A stretch of DNA of 64,000 bases, taken from NCBI GenBank assembly GCA_046518185.1, contig JBKGRZ010000003.1:186001-250000 (forward strand), given 5' to 3'. A model generated the notes under the pieces. The model ran no database searches and was not told the origin of the DNA. It saw only the letters and a list, made by a program, of their open reading frames with translations. This stretch comes from Scandinavium vulneris_A (lineage in GTDB: Bacteria; Pseudomonadota; Gammaproteobacteria; Enterobacterales; Enterobacteriaceae). This document shows positions 27,441 to 35,646 of the stretch, piece by piece (within the stretch, counting starts at the first letter, position 1; each line of letters starts with the position of its first letter). A program made the position numbers and the translations under genes.

Positions 27441-29513
27441 TTAATACGCGCCGAGATCGCTCCATACTGCGTACGGACCGCTGTTTTTATCCGGCTGCTC
27501 ACCAATGGAGTACCAGTTAACCTTGTAGTTATGGCCTTTCCAGCTTACGGTTTCGAAAGTCCCCCAGTTGCCGCCGTAGACGGTGCTGGCGTTCCATACT
27601 GGATATGGGGTGTCGCCAGCCGGAACATCCGGGGTCGGTTCTGGCGTTGGCTCTGGCTCAGGAGTAGGTACTGGAATATCGCTCTGACCGGATTGGGCAG
27701 GAACCACATTCACCACAAAACGCTGCTGAGATGACGGCTCATTATGGCTATCACGAACAAACAATGTGAATTGAAGTTCTGTTTTTTGGGTTACCGTTGG
27801 TGCAGAGAACTCAATCACTGACGCGCTCTTGTCTGCCACGGTCAGCAGAGTAGGAACGCCCCAGCTATAGCTCAGCACATCACCATCTTCATCACTCGAA
27901 CCTTCACCAGAAAGCTGGACGCGTGAACCGCTGACAACCAGCAACTCCACTGCGGCTTTTGGCGCATGGTTAACGACCGGTTGAACAGGTTCATCCCCTT
28001 CTTCATCCTTCTCTGAACCGCTGATGTTGATACCTTCAAAGTAGAACGGCTTCATATCCACTTTTTGAGTCTGCAGTTCATAGCCCAGGCCTTCACGGGC
28101 GGCATTCAGCAGCACGCCGTTATCCTGATCGATGGTCCAGGTAAAGAGGCCACCCAGGTTATGTTTCGCGGCGTACTCACCTTTGGCTTTCACCGTACGC
28201 GGCGTATCCAGAGACATAAACAGCTTGCTCTCCGGGTTGTACAGGTAATCCGCATTGGCGATTTTATCGGTATACACGTTGAAGCCGTTACGACCTTCCT
28301 GATTTTCGAGATCCAGATAGTTGTAGATAGTGTCATACCATTCGGTACAACCCGATTCGAATGACCCGGTGGTCGTTCCCTGGCCTGGATCGTAAGAGCC
28401 TTTCAGCGGAGAGAAACTTTCAATAACGGCATTGCGACCATTACGGCTGTATCCGGCATAACCGATATTGATGCGATCGGAAGGGAAACCTTCGGCAACC
28501 AGGTAATCCACGACGGCCTCAATGCTCCAGCCACCCGCCGTTAACGGCGACAGATTGGTGTGGTGCGTCAGCGTTTCCGCCCACGGGGTCCCGAAGAAGT
28601 CATAGGTCATCACGTTGATGGCATACAGACCCGCATCCATCAGCGCTTTTACATTGGAATACCCCAGGACGTCGACTACCGCAGAACTGGCGATAGAAAT
28701 CTTCACGTCGCCACGACCTGCTGCGGTCAGCTGGCTTTTCAGCTCCTTAATCAGCAGCGCGTAGTTGGCACCGTCTTCCGGGCCGTGCGGGTTGCCATTG
28801 CCATCAGCGTTCGGGTATTCCCAGTCAATATCTACTTCACTGAACATTGGGAACTGCTGGAACAGTTTGACGACACCGCCAGCAAAGGTTTTACGCGCCG
28901 AGTCAGTTTTAGCGACTTCGTGGAAGGCATTACTCATGGTCCAGCCGCCGATACTCATCGACAGGGCCAGGGTATGTCCCTGCTGTTTGGCTTTAGCCTG
29001 TAAATCACGTAAGCCGCCAAGCAGACCATGGGTATTGGACTGCGTCACCGTCATTGGATCGACGTCCCAGCCGCTGCTGGATAGATTGCAGTTTACGAAG
29101 GACTGAAAATCGCCCCATGGATCGAGGAAAGTGGGCTCATTGGTTTTTTTACCGGTGAGACCCGCCGCCGCTTCAATGGTGAGCTGTTTCTCACCCTTAT
29201 CACCGACGATACCCACAAAACCAAAGATAATTTTGTCATATGCCGTCGGTTCAACATTCGCCAGGTCATAACCACGGCCAAACTTATCATGAGTCGTCAG
29301 GCCCTGGAGACGCCCATCGTACTGTGACCAGTCGGTATAATAGCCAAATACCTTCGGTTTGGCGGTTGCCGCTTTGTATTTGTTATAAACCGGCTTGGCG
29401 ACTCGGGCAGAGGTATAGCTATAGTTCTGCACTTCGCTTTCAGGTTTAAAGACGTCTGCTGCCTTAGTGGTTTCTGTCAGACTATCGTTTTGAATTAAAA
29501 TACTTGTTGGCAT
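27441..29513 (-). CDS. GH18 chitinase without signal peptide
   Basis: A 690-residue family 18 glycoside hydrolase predicted to cut chitin. The start is ATG at 29513 (MPTSILIQND), with AAGGA 8 bases upstream; an upstream in-frame start would add 12 residues and still give no signal. The catalytic motif reads SEVDIDWEYP, with Asp228, Asp230 and the acid/base Glu232; the first Asp of the usual DxxDxDxE is Ser. Conserved GYYTDWSQY, MSIGGWTMS and MTYDFFGTP fit GH18. After the catalytic domain comes a PKD-like module (near residues 540-620), a Pro/Glu/Thr linker and a C-terminal CBM5/12 chitin-binding module rich in Trp/Tyr. The lack of a Sec or Tat signal, next to a muramidase gene, suggests non-canonical export. 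Confidence 0.93.
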   Translation of the reverse strand: MPTSILIQNDSLTETTKAADVFKPESEVQNYSYTSARVAKPVYNKYKAATAKPKVFGYYTDWSQYDGRLQGLTTHDKFGRGYDLANVEPTAYDKIIFGFVGIVGDKGEKQLTIEAAAGLTGKKTNEPTFLDPWGDFQSFVNCNLSSSGWDVDPMTVTQSNTHGLLGGLRDLQAKAKQQGHTLALSMSIGGWTMSNAFHEVAKTDSARKTFAGGVVKLFQQFPMFSEVDIDWEYPNADGNGNPHGPEDGANYALLIKELKSQLTAAGRGDVKISIASSAVVDVLGYSNVKALMDAGLYAINVMTYDFFGTPWAETLTHHTNLSPLTAGGWSIEAVVDYLVAEGFPSDRINIGYAGYSRNGRNAVIESFSPLKGSYDPGQGTTTGSFESGCTEWYDTIYNYLDLENQEGRNGFNVYTDKIANADYLYNPESKLFMSLDTPRTVKAKGEYAAKHNLGGLFTWTIDQDNGVLLNAAREGLGYELQTQKVDMKPFYFEGINISGSEKDEEGDEPVQPVVNHAPKAAVELLVVSGSRVQLSGEGSSDEDGDVLSYSWGVPTLLTVADKSASVIEFSAPTVTQKTELQFTLFVRDSHNEPSSQQRFVVNVVPAQSGQSDIPVPTPEPEPTPEPTPDVPAGDTPYPVWNASTVYGGNWGTFETVSWKGHNYKVNWYSIGEQPDKNSGPYAVWSDLGAY

Positions 29514-29698
29514 TGCGAATTCCTTAGAGTGTTTTGAAAAGGTAGCCAAGCGCTACACCATCTATTTCATACGTCCCCCACTGAATTCTCAAAACACAAA
29601 GCATCACGTGAGCTTTATTGATACACAACAAAAGACCATCCCGCCATTTACCGGAAACACTGCCCATCAATAAGGAAAATCATGTCTAATTTTTAGCA

Positions 29699-29717
29699 AT
29701 GTAAACCGGATTTACAT
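29699..29717. promoter_or_regulatory. Inverted repeat upstream of the chitinase gene
   Basis: ATGTAAA-CCGGA-TTTACAT is a perfect inverted repeat with 7-base arms, 186 bases upstream of the chitinase start and 158 bases before the divergent regulator gene. It is a candidate binding site for the LysR or the ToxR-like regulator of the cassette. Confidence 0.45.
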
Positions 29718-29781
29718 CACTTATAAATCAAACTTAATTTACGCTGTTATTTGCAAGCCACTCCACACTCCTATTATTGCT

Positions 29782-29795
29782 TAAGAAATTTCTTA
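29782..29795. promoter_or_regulatory. Palindrome upstream of the ToxR-like regulator gene
   Basis: TAAGAAATTTCTTA is a perfect 14-base palindrome, 80 bases before the regulator start. The whole 29514-29874 stretch is AT-rich and holds no gene that I can see; it must contain the divergent promoters for the chitinase and the regulator-muramidase operon. Confidence 0.4.
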
Positions 29796-29874
29796 CTCAA
29801 ACGAATGGTAAAAGGAGGATTGCCTTCTACTATCAATTAACACAAATCAACTCACCACGACTAACAGGTGTACT

Positions 29875-30330
29875 ATGAAGCGCTATCTTCTTAACCATAA
29901 CTGTATTTACAATGAGGAGAAAAATGAAATAAGAAACACCGATAACGCTGTGATTATAAAAATGACGGCGATGCGAGCCCGCTGCCTAAGCTTTATCATT
30001 GAGAATTCAGAATCAGGAGTCATTGATAAACAACAGCTGACCTACGGGCTATGGGGAGAACGTGGACAATTCATCAGTGATGCTAATCTCACGCAACTCT
30101 TGTATTTAATTCGCAAAGACTTGCGCACCCTCGGCATTAACGATTTTTTCATGACCATCCCCCGCGTCGGGATCAGAATTAACAACAATATTACGATTGA
30201 AACGCTACCGGAAGAAAGATTAAAGCGCCGATATAAAATATGGAAAACAGCAATCGTGATGGCTTTTATTATCTCAATCATTTCACTGTATGCAGTACTG
30301 GATATGATTAAGTTACTCTCCCACAACTGA
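29875..30330 (+). CDS. ToxR/CadC-like membrane-anchored winged-helix regulator
   Basis: A 151-residue protein. Residues 1-105 look like an OmpR/CadC-type winged helix: KQQLTYGLWGERGQFISDANLTQLLYLIRKDLRTLG resembles the recognition helix region, and MTIPRVGIRI the wing. Residues 124-146 form one transmembrane helix preceded by RLKRRYK, so the DNA-binding domain faces the cytoplasm and only a few residues reach the periplasm. There is no sensory periplasmic domain, so a partner or the membrane state may be the signal. Its stop overlaps the alternative start of the muramidase gene by one base. The base composition is clearly more AT-rich than in neighbouring core genes. Confidence 0.75.
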   Translation: MKRYLLNHNCIYNEEKNEIRNTDNAVIIKMTAMRARCLSFIIENSESGVIDKQQLTYGLWGERGQFISDANLTQLLYLIRKDLRTLGINDFFMTIPRVGIRINNNITIETLPEERLKRRYKIWKTAIVMAFIISIISLYAVLDMIKLLSHN

Positions 30331-30350
30331 TGAGCACAGAGGACGAAACG

Positions 30351-30890
30351 ATGAACCCTGTATTAGATGGTATTATCGAAAAAGAAGGTGGATATACAAA
30401 TAACCCGGCAGATAAAGGGGGTGCCACAAATTGGGGAATAACCGAAGTGACCGCTCGTGCCCATGGCTATCAAGGCGATATGCGGGAAATGACCCGGGAT
30501 GAAGCCTATACCATTCTGGAGAAAAGCTACTGGAGCGCTCCCGGTTTCGATAAAGTGGCTCAGCTTTCCTTACATCTGGCCTTTGAACTGTGCGATGCCG
30601 GGGTCAACGTCGGCCCCAGCTGGCCCTCCCGCTGGCTACAGCGCTGGCTGAACATATTTAATCTCCACAGCAACAAATATCCAGAACTTAAAGTCGATGG
30701 CAATATTGGCACAAAGACCATCGAAGCGCTGAATACTTTTCTGTCATGGCGAGGAAAAGAAGGCGAGCAGGTACTCATTAATGCGCTTAACTGTTCCCAG
30801 GGAGAATACTACCTGGTGATAACCGAGAATCGGGAAAAGAACGAAGAGTTTATTTATGGTTGGATGAAAAACAGAGTCATCATTGAGTAA
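30351..30890 (+). CDS. TtsA-like peptidoglycan muramidase (GH108 type)
   Basis: A 179-residue phage-type endolysin. The N-terminal GH108 domain has the catalytic glutamate Glu12 in IIEKEGGYTNNP, then DKGGATNWGIT, a family hallmark. The C-terminal half (VDGNIGTKTIEALNTF) is a peptidoglycan-binding domain of the PG_binding_3 type. I prefer ATG at 30351 with AGAGGA 7 bases upstream; ATG at 30330 overlaps the previous stop and would add 7 residues. There is no signal peptide, as in TtsA of Salmonella Typhi, which is needed to release typhoid toxin across the wall. Its place beside a leaderless chitinase suggests a similar export role. No holin or spanin gene is seen nearby. Confidence 0.88.
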   Translation: MNPVLDGIIEKEGGYTNNPADKGGATNWGITEVTARAHGYQGDMREMTRDEAYTILEKSYWSAPGFDKVAQLSLHLAFELCDAGVNVGPSWPSRWLQRWLNIFNLHSNKYPELKVDGNIGTKTIEALNTFLSWRGKEGEQVLINALNCSQGEYYLVITENREKNEEFIYGWMKNRVIIE

Positions 30891-30905
30891 ATTTTTCTAC
30901 GTCTA

Positions 30906-30993
30906 GCCCATGCCGTGCATTTAACTCCACCACAATGGAGAGCTACACTTATCATTTCATTGGAAAACAAGGATGATAAATGACGGCATGGCT
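30906..30993. repeat. Long imperfect inverted repeat between muramidase and LysR genes
   Basis: The arm at 30905-30923 (AGCCCATGCCGTGCATTTA) and the arm at 30977-30993 (TAAATGACGGCATGGCT) pair over 17 positions with one bulged C and one bulged G. Between them are two smaller stems, CTCCA/TGGAG (30925-30940) and TTATCAT/ATGATAA (30949-30979, competing with the outer stem). No T tract follows on either strand, so it is not a plain terminator. Confidence 0.5.
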
Positions 30994-31014
30994 TGACAAT
31001 CAAAACCATTGCAC

Positions 31015-31953
31015 TTAATGCGCCACGCTTTGTAACATTGAAATAATTGATGGGATATCTTTCTTAAATTTGTTTTGTTGTGACCAGACCGCGCACAATA
31101 CTAATGGCTTGATAATGATTTCATCCGGAAGGGGGATGAGTGTAATGGCATAATTCCTTTGCAATTGAAAAAAATGGGCCAGTCGCTGAGGGATCACCGC
31201 AATCATTGATGAGCGCTCGACAATGCTCAGCAATCCATTGATTGATTCTCCGCGATAGCCGATCAACCGTCGTCCTGAATAAGGACCGGTAAAGAGTTGT
31301 CGATTTTCCTCTTCAATAAGTGCAGGTGACGAGGCTCCGTTATGAATAACGGCATGAGGGAATGAATAAAAATGGTGCAGCGAGAGTTTTTCCAGTTCCG
31401 ATAATGGATTGTGTTCGCTGCATACCACTGAATAGTGGCTAAAGTTTTCTATCGGCACTTGGGTAAATTCATTACCCGACGGCGGATCGAAGGTGATAGC
31501 CAAATCAGCCTCTCCCGACAGGAGTAATTCACGACAGGTTTTAGCATCCCGACTCCAGTTGGTTCGATGGTTAATCAGGAACTGTTCGAAGGCATCAAAT
31601 TCAATAAGCTCTGATAGGAAACATTGTTCAATGATGTCACTCCCACAAATCACAATTTCTTTATTGAGCTTTCTCCACGCCGTTGAATCAAAGGTAGTAT
31701 CGACCAGCTCGAGGATCTGATTAAAGGTATGATGAATCTCCCTCGCCCGCATGGTCGGCACTAATCCCTCTTTAGTCCGAATAAAAAGGACTTCATTATA
31801 CGTATGCTGAAGACGTCGCAACGCTAATGAAACGGCGGCGGGTGTCAGATTAAGGCGCCTGGATGCTTTACTGGCATTTCCTGCATTTACCACAGCGTCC
31901 AGCACTCTGATCAAATTTAAATCAAACTTCCTGGCTGCAGACGATGTTTCCAT
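31015..31953 (-). CDS. LysR-family regulator of the chitinase cassette
   Basis: A 312-residue LysR protein with the winged helix at about residues 10-68 (LNLIRVLDAVVNAGNASKAS, then TPAAVSLALRRLQHTYNEVLF). The effector domain follows from about residue 95. It belongs to the NodD/LeuO-like branch in general appearance. It is convergent with the regulator-muramidase pair and lies between it and dnaJ. Its AT-rich composition matches the rest of the cassette. I recall a LysR gene, a phage-type muramidase gene and an exochitinase gene in the same dnaJ-nhaA interval of Salmonella, which supports a functional unit. The 254 bases upstream to dnaJ hold its promoter and the dnaJ terminator, and nothing else that I can see. 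Confidence 0.85.
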   Translation of the reverse strand: METSSAARKFDLNLIRVLDAVVNAGNASKASRRLNLTPAAVSLALRRLQHTYNEVLFIRTKEGLVPTMRAREIHHTFNQILELVDTTFDSTAWRKLNKEIVICGSDIIEQCFLSELIEFDAFEQFLINHRTNWSRDAKTCRELLLSGEADLAITFDPPSGNEFTQVPIENFSHYSVVCSEHNPLSELEKLSLHHFYSFPHAVIHNGASSPALIEEENRQLFTGPYSGRRLIGYRGESINGLLSIVERSSMIAVIPQRLAHFFQLQRNYAITLIPLPDEIIIKPLVLCAVWSQQNKFKKDIPSIISMLQSVAH

Positions 31954-32154
31954 ACAAGATAGCCCCTTTCAAATCAATTAATTGACCCGAAACTATACAT
32001 GCAATGAATGTATTCAGATATCAAAACAACTCACTTACCCCAAACAAATCAATAGGTTAAAAAATTATAAATAACATTAACCGTCACTTGCGGCCCAAAA
32101 CCCTATCATAAAACAAGATTATTCCTAATAAAGCATCATTTTCAGGGCGGGGGC

Positions 32155-32191
32155 AAAAAAAAACCGAAATGAATTAACATTTCGGTTTTTA
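32155..32191 (-). terminator. Terminator downstream of dnaJ
   Basis: AACCGAAATG (32162-32171), loop AATTAA, and CATTTCGGTT (32178-32187) form a perfect 10-base stem with A and T runs on both sides, so it can work in both directions. Confidence 0.92.
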
Positions 32192-32207
32192 CTTAGAATA
32201 TAAATAA

Positions 32208-33347
32208 TTAACGGGTCAAATCATCAAAGAATTTTTTTACCCCGTCGAAGAAGCTTTTGGAGCGCGGGCTATTTTTCTCACCCGTTGGCCCGCCAAAGCT
32301 TTCCTGCAGGTCTTTTAGCAGCTGCTTCTGTTTGTCGTTCAGGCTAACCGGGGTTTCCACCACTACGCGACACAACAGATCGCCCTGTGCGCCACCGCGA
32401 ACGGATTTAACCCCTTTCCCACGCATACGGAACAGTTTGCCGGTCTGGGTTTCGCCTGGCACTTTCAGATTCACGCGACCGTCGAGGGTCGGGACTTCGA
32501 TTTCGCCGCCAAGCGCTGCCATCGCAAAGTTGATTGGCACTTCGCAGTACAGGTTATTGCCTTCACGTTCGAAGATCGGGTGCTGTTTCACCTGCACCTG
32601 AACGTACAGATCGCCTGCCGGTGCCCCGTGCTCGCCCGCTTCACCTTCGCCAGCCAGACGAATACGGTCGCCGGTATCGACACCCGCCGGGATTTTGACC
32701 GACAAGGTTTTAGTTTTCTCAACGCGACCATGACCGTGACAGGTATTGCACGGATCTTTAATCAGCGTGCCGCGACCCTGACAGTGTGGACAGGTCTGCT
32801 GAACTGCAAAGAAGCCCTGGCGCATCTGCACCTGGCCCTGACCATGACAGGTCGGACAGGTCTGCGGTTTGCTGCCGGCTTTCGCGCCGCTACCGTGGCA
32901 CACTTCACACTCTTCAAGCGTCGGGATACGGATCTCTTTGGTGACGCCGCGAACGGCTTCTTCCAGCGTCAGATCCAGGTTGTAACGTAAATCTGAACCG
33001 CGGGAGGCGCGTTGACGGCCACGACCGCCGCCAAAGATATCGCCAAACACGTCGCCAAAGATATCGCCGAAATCAGCACCGCCGCCGCCAAAGCCGCCGC
33101 CACCGAATCCACCGCCGCCCTGTTCAAAGGCTGCATGACCGTACTGATCGTAGGCCGCACGCTTTTGCGCATCGGTCAGGATCTCGTAGGCTTCCTTGAT
33201 CTCTTTAAATTTGGCTTCGGCTTCTTTGTCACCCTGATTACGGTCCGGGTGAAACTTCATCGCCAGGCGTTTGTAAGCCTTTTTGATTTCACGCTCTTCC
33301 GCTGATTTGGAAACGCCTAAAACCTCGTAATAGTCTCTCTTCGCCAT
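32208..33347 (-). CDS. dnaJ: Chaperone protein DnaJ
   Basis: Hsp40 co-chaperone that stimulates the DnaK ATPase and delivers substrates (379 aa; E. coli 376). The J domain has HPD in KFHPDRNQGD at residues 33-35. The G/F-rich linker is long, with three GGGGF-type repeats. Four zinc-finger repeats follow: CEVCHGSG, CPTCHGQG, CPHCQGRG and CNTCHGHG. The C-terminal substrate-binding domains are complete. It is cotranscribed with dnaK across an 87-base gap that holds a hairpin. Confidence 0.99.
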   Translation of the reverse strand: MAKRDYYEVLGVSKSAEEREIKKAYKRLAMKFHPDRNQGDKEAEAKFKEIKEAYEILTDAQKRAAYDQYGHAAFEQGGGGFGGGGFGGGGADFGDIFGDVFGDIFGGGRGRQRASRGSDLRYNLDLTLEEAVRGVTKEIRIPTLEECEVCHGSGAKAGSKPQTCPTCHGQGQVQMRQGFFAVQQTCPHCQGRGTLIKDPCNTCHGHGRVEKTKTLSVKIPAGVDTGDRIRLAGEGEAGEHGAPAGDLYVQVQVKQHPIFEREGNNLYCEVPINFAMAALGGEIEVPTLDGRVNLKVPGETQTGKLFRMRGKGVKSVRGGAQGDLLCRVVVETPVSLNDKQKQLLKDLQESFGGPTGEKNSPRSKSFFDGVKKFFDDLTR

Positions 33348-33374
33348 TTCTGTTTTTCTACCCTTAACATGCGA

Positions 33375-33408
33375 GCACGGGCGTAAGAGTAAACTCCTAC
33401 GCCCGTGC
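33375..33408 (-). ncRNA. dnaK-dnaJ intergenic hairpin, possible tpke11 counterpart
   Basis: GCACGGGCGTA (33375-33385) pairs perfectly with TACGCCCGTGC (33398-33408), and an inner GAGT/ACTC pairing adds four base pairs. The element lies between dnaK and dnaJ, where E. coli encodes the small RNA tpke11. It could be a processing or stability element, or part of a small RNA. Only the stem is supported by the sequence. Confidence 0.4.
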
Positions 33409-33434
33409 CAGTTAATTACCCTGCATAAGGGCGA

Positions 33435-35351
33435 TTATTTTTTATCTTTCACTTCTTCGAACTCAGCGTCGACAACGTCGTCATCTTTCGCGTTGTTCTG
33501 GGAAGCGTCAGCAGAACCTGCCTGCTGCTGAGCGTGCTGCTGCTGAGCAATTTCCATCAGCTTCTGAGAAGCCTGAGCCAGCGCCTGCATTTTCGCTTCG
33601 ATATCCGCTTTGTCTTCGCCTTTCAGAGAAGATTCCAGCGCAGTCAGTGCAGACTCGATAGCGGTTTTGTCTTCTGCTGGCAGCTGTTCGCCGGCTTCTT
33701 CAACCTGCTTACGGGTGCTGTGCAGCAGATGGTCGCCCTGGTTGCGGGTCTGAACCAGTTCTTCGAACTTACGGTCAGACTCGGCGTTAGCTTCAGCTTC
33801 ACGCACCATTTTCTGAATTTCTTCTTCATTCAGACCGGAAGACGCTTTGATGGTGATCTTCTGCTCTTTACCGCTGTTTTTGTCTTTCGCGGAAACGTGC
33901 AGGATACCGTCAGCATCGATATCGAAGGTGACTTCGATCTGCGGCATACCGCGCGGTGCTGGGCTGATACCATCCAGGTTGAACTGACCCAGAGATTTGT
34001 TATCGCTGGAACGTTTACGCTCACCCTGCAGCACATGGATGGTTACCGCAGACTGGTTGTCTTCCGCAGTAGAGAACACCTGGCTGTGCTTAGTCGGGAT
34101 GGTGGTGTTTTTGTTGATGAGCGCAGTCATCACACCGCCCATGGTTTCGATACCCAGCGACAGCGGGGTAACGTCCAGCAGCAGAACGTCTTTTACTTCA
34201 CCGGTCAGAACGCCGCCCTGAACCGCTGCACCGATAGCCACAGCTTCATCCGGGTTAACGTCTTTACGCGGCTCTTTACCGAAGAATTCAGCAACTTTCT
34301 TCTGAACCATTGGCATACGAGTCTGACCGCCGACCAGGATAACGTCCTGGATATCGGAAACGGACAGGCCAGCATCCTGCAGAGCAACTTTCAGCGGCTC
34401 GATAGAACGGTTCACCAGGTCTTCGACCAGGCTTTCCAGTTTCGCACGCGTCACTTTGATGTTCATGTGTTTCGGACCGGTCGCATCTGCAGTGATGTAC
34501 GGCAGGTTGACGTCGGTCTGCTGAGCAGAAGACAGCTCGATTTTCGCTTTTTCTGCTGCTTCTTTCAGACGCTGCATAGCCAGCGGGTCGTTACGCAGGT
34601 CAATGCCCTGATCTTTCTTGAACTCTTCAACGAGGTAGTTGATCAGACGGCTGTCGAAGTCTTCACCACCGAGGTGAGTGTCACCATTGGTCGCCAGAAC
34701 TTCGAAGGTTTTTTCGCCATCAACTTCGTCGATTTCGATAATAGAGATATCGAAAGTACCACCACCCAGGTCATACACCGCGATGGTGCGGTTGCCGACT
34801 TCTTTATCCAGACCATAGGCCAGTGCGGCTGCGGTTGGTTCGTTGATGATACGTTTCACTTCCAGACCGGCGATACGGCCAGCATCTTTCGTTGCCTGAC
34901 GCTGAGCATCGTTGAAGTAAGCCGGTACGGTGATAACAGCTTCAGTTACCGGTTCACCCAGGTAATCTTCCGCGGTTTTCTTCATTTTTTTCAGCACTTC
35001 AGCAGAGATCTGCGGTGGTGCAGTTTTGGTGCCTTTTACGTCCAGCCACGCATCGCCGTTATCAGCAGCAACGATTTTGTACGGCATGATGGCTTCATCA
35101 CGCTGCACTTCTTCGTCCTGGAAACGACGACCAATCAGGCGCTTGATCGCAAACAGGGTGTTTTGCGGGTTTGTCACTGCCTGACGTTTAGCCGGCTGAC
35201 CAACCAGAGTTTCACCGTCCTGGGTATAAGCAATGATAGAAGGCGTGGTGCGATCGCCCTCAGCGTTTTCCAGCACACGCGGGGTGTTGCCATCCATAAT
35301 CGCTACACAAGAGTTGGTAGTACCCAGGTCGATACCAATAATTTTACCCAT
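33435..35351 (-). CDS. dnaK: Chaperone protein DnaK
   Basis: Hsp70 chaperone (638 aa). The ATPase domain begins GKIIGIDLGTTNSCVAIMDG; the second phosphate-binding motif is VYDLGGGTFDISIIEID, and ILVGGQTRMPMVQ follows. The hydrophobic linker DVLLLDVTP leads to the substrate-binding domain. The C-terminal tail ends in a disordered DDDVVDAEFEEVKDKK. It works with DnaJ and GrpE in folding and in controlling sigma-32. Upstream are two heat-shock promoters. Confidence 0.99.
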   Translation of the reverse strand: MGKIIGIDLGTTNSCVAIMDGNTPRVLENAEGDRTTPSIIAYTQDGETLVGQPAKRQAVTNPQNTLFAIKRLIGRRFQDEEVQRDEAIMPYKIVAADNGDAWLDVKGTKTAPPQISAEVLKKMKKTAEDYLGEPVTEAVITVPAYFNDAQRQATKDAGRIAGLEVKRIINEPTAAALAYGLDKEVGNRTIAVYDLGGGTFDISIIEIDEVDGEKTFEVLATNGDTHLGGEDFDSRLINYLVEEFKKDQGIDLRNDPLAMQRLKEAAEKAKIELSSAQQTDVNLPYITADATGPKHMNIKVTRAKLESLVEDLVNRSIEPLKVALQDAGLSVSDIQDVILVGGQTRMPMVQKKVAEFFGKEPRKDVNPDEAVAIGAAVQGGVLTGEVKDVLLLDVTPLSLGIETMGGVMTALINKNTTIPTKHSQVFSTAEDNQSAVTIHVLQGERKRSSDNKSLGQFNLDGISPAPRGMPQIEVTFDIDADGILHVSAKDKNSGKEQKITIKASSGLNEEEIQKMVREAEANAESDRKFEELVQTRNQGDHLLHSTRKQVEEAGEQLPAEDKTAIESALTALESSLKGEDKADIEAKMQALAQASQKLMEIAQQQHAQQQAGSADASQNNAKDDDVVDAEFEEVKDKK

Positions 35352-35398
35352 CTAAACGTCTCCACTAAAAATTCGATCAACATGTGGTTGTGAACCTG

Positions 35399-35426
35399 TA
35401 ATAAGGGCGAAACGTGTTGTTTCAAG
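35399..35426 (-). promoter_or_regulatory. dnaK heat-shock promoter P2
   Basis: On the minus strand CTTGAAA is followed after a short spacer by GCCCTTATTA, in the position and pattern of the E. coli dnaK P2 sigma-32 promoter. Confidence 0.65.
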
Positions 35427-35470
35427 CGCCCTAATGCTTTTTTTTCCAGGCTCACCACTGCGGTTGCATA

Positions 35471-35504
35471 CAAGATGGGGTCGTAACATCGGGCATCAAG
35501 GGGG
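35471..35504 (-). promoter_or_regulatory. dnaK heat-shock promoter P1 (sigma-32)
   Basis: On the minus strand CCCCCTTGATG (-35) and CCCCATCTTG (-10) are spaced as in sigma-32 promoters and closely resemble E. coli dnaK P1. It is about 120 bases upstream of the dnaK start. Confidence 0.85.
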
Positions 35505-35646
35505 AAGCATAAAAAATTTTTTAATTTCACCCTGCTCAGATCATAGACGGCGGACACGGCTCTGATTATTATGCCGCGCCCCGCTGCCAGAGGATTGGCA
35601 GGGGTTTACAACTTTTCCCCCTTTATTAATGAGTTTTTGAGGAAAT

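Noticed and set aside
29514..29549. A longer chitinase N-terminus (12 more residues) that might supply a signal peptide
   Set aside because: The added residues (MATFSKHSKEFA) are hydrophilic and the ATG at 29513 has the better ribosome binding site.
29811..29842. Strong Shine-Dalgarno-like AAAGGAGG in the chitinase-regulator gap
   Set aside because: The only start codon near it is a TTG one base away, opening six codons. Spacing is too short for translation.
30330..30890. Muramidase as part of a prophage
   Set aside because: No other phage gene, integrase or attachment site is nearby; the neighbours are a chitinase and regulators.
33534..35393. A 619-codon open frame on the plus strand opposite dnaK
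   Set aside because: It mirrors the strong codon bias of dnaK on the other strand; such antisense frames are a known artefact of highly biased genes. No family similarity, no ribosome binding site.
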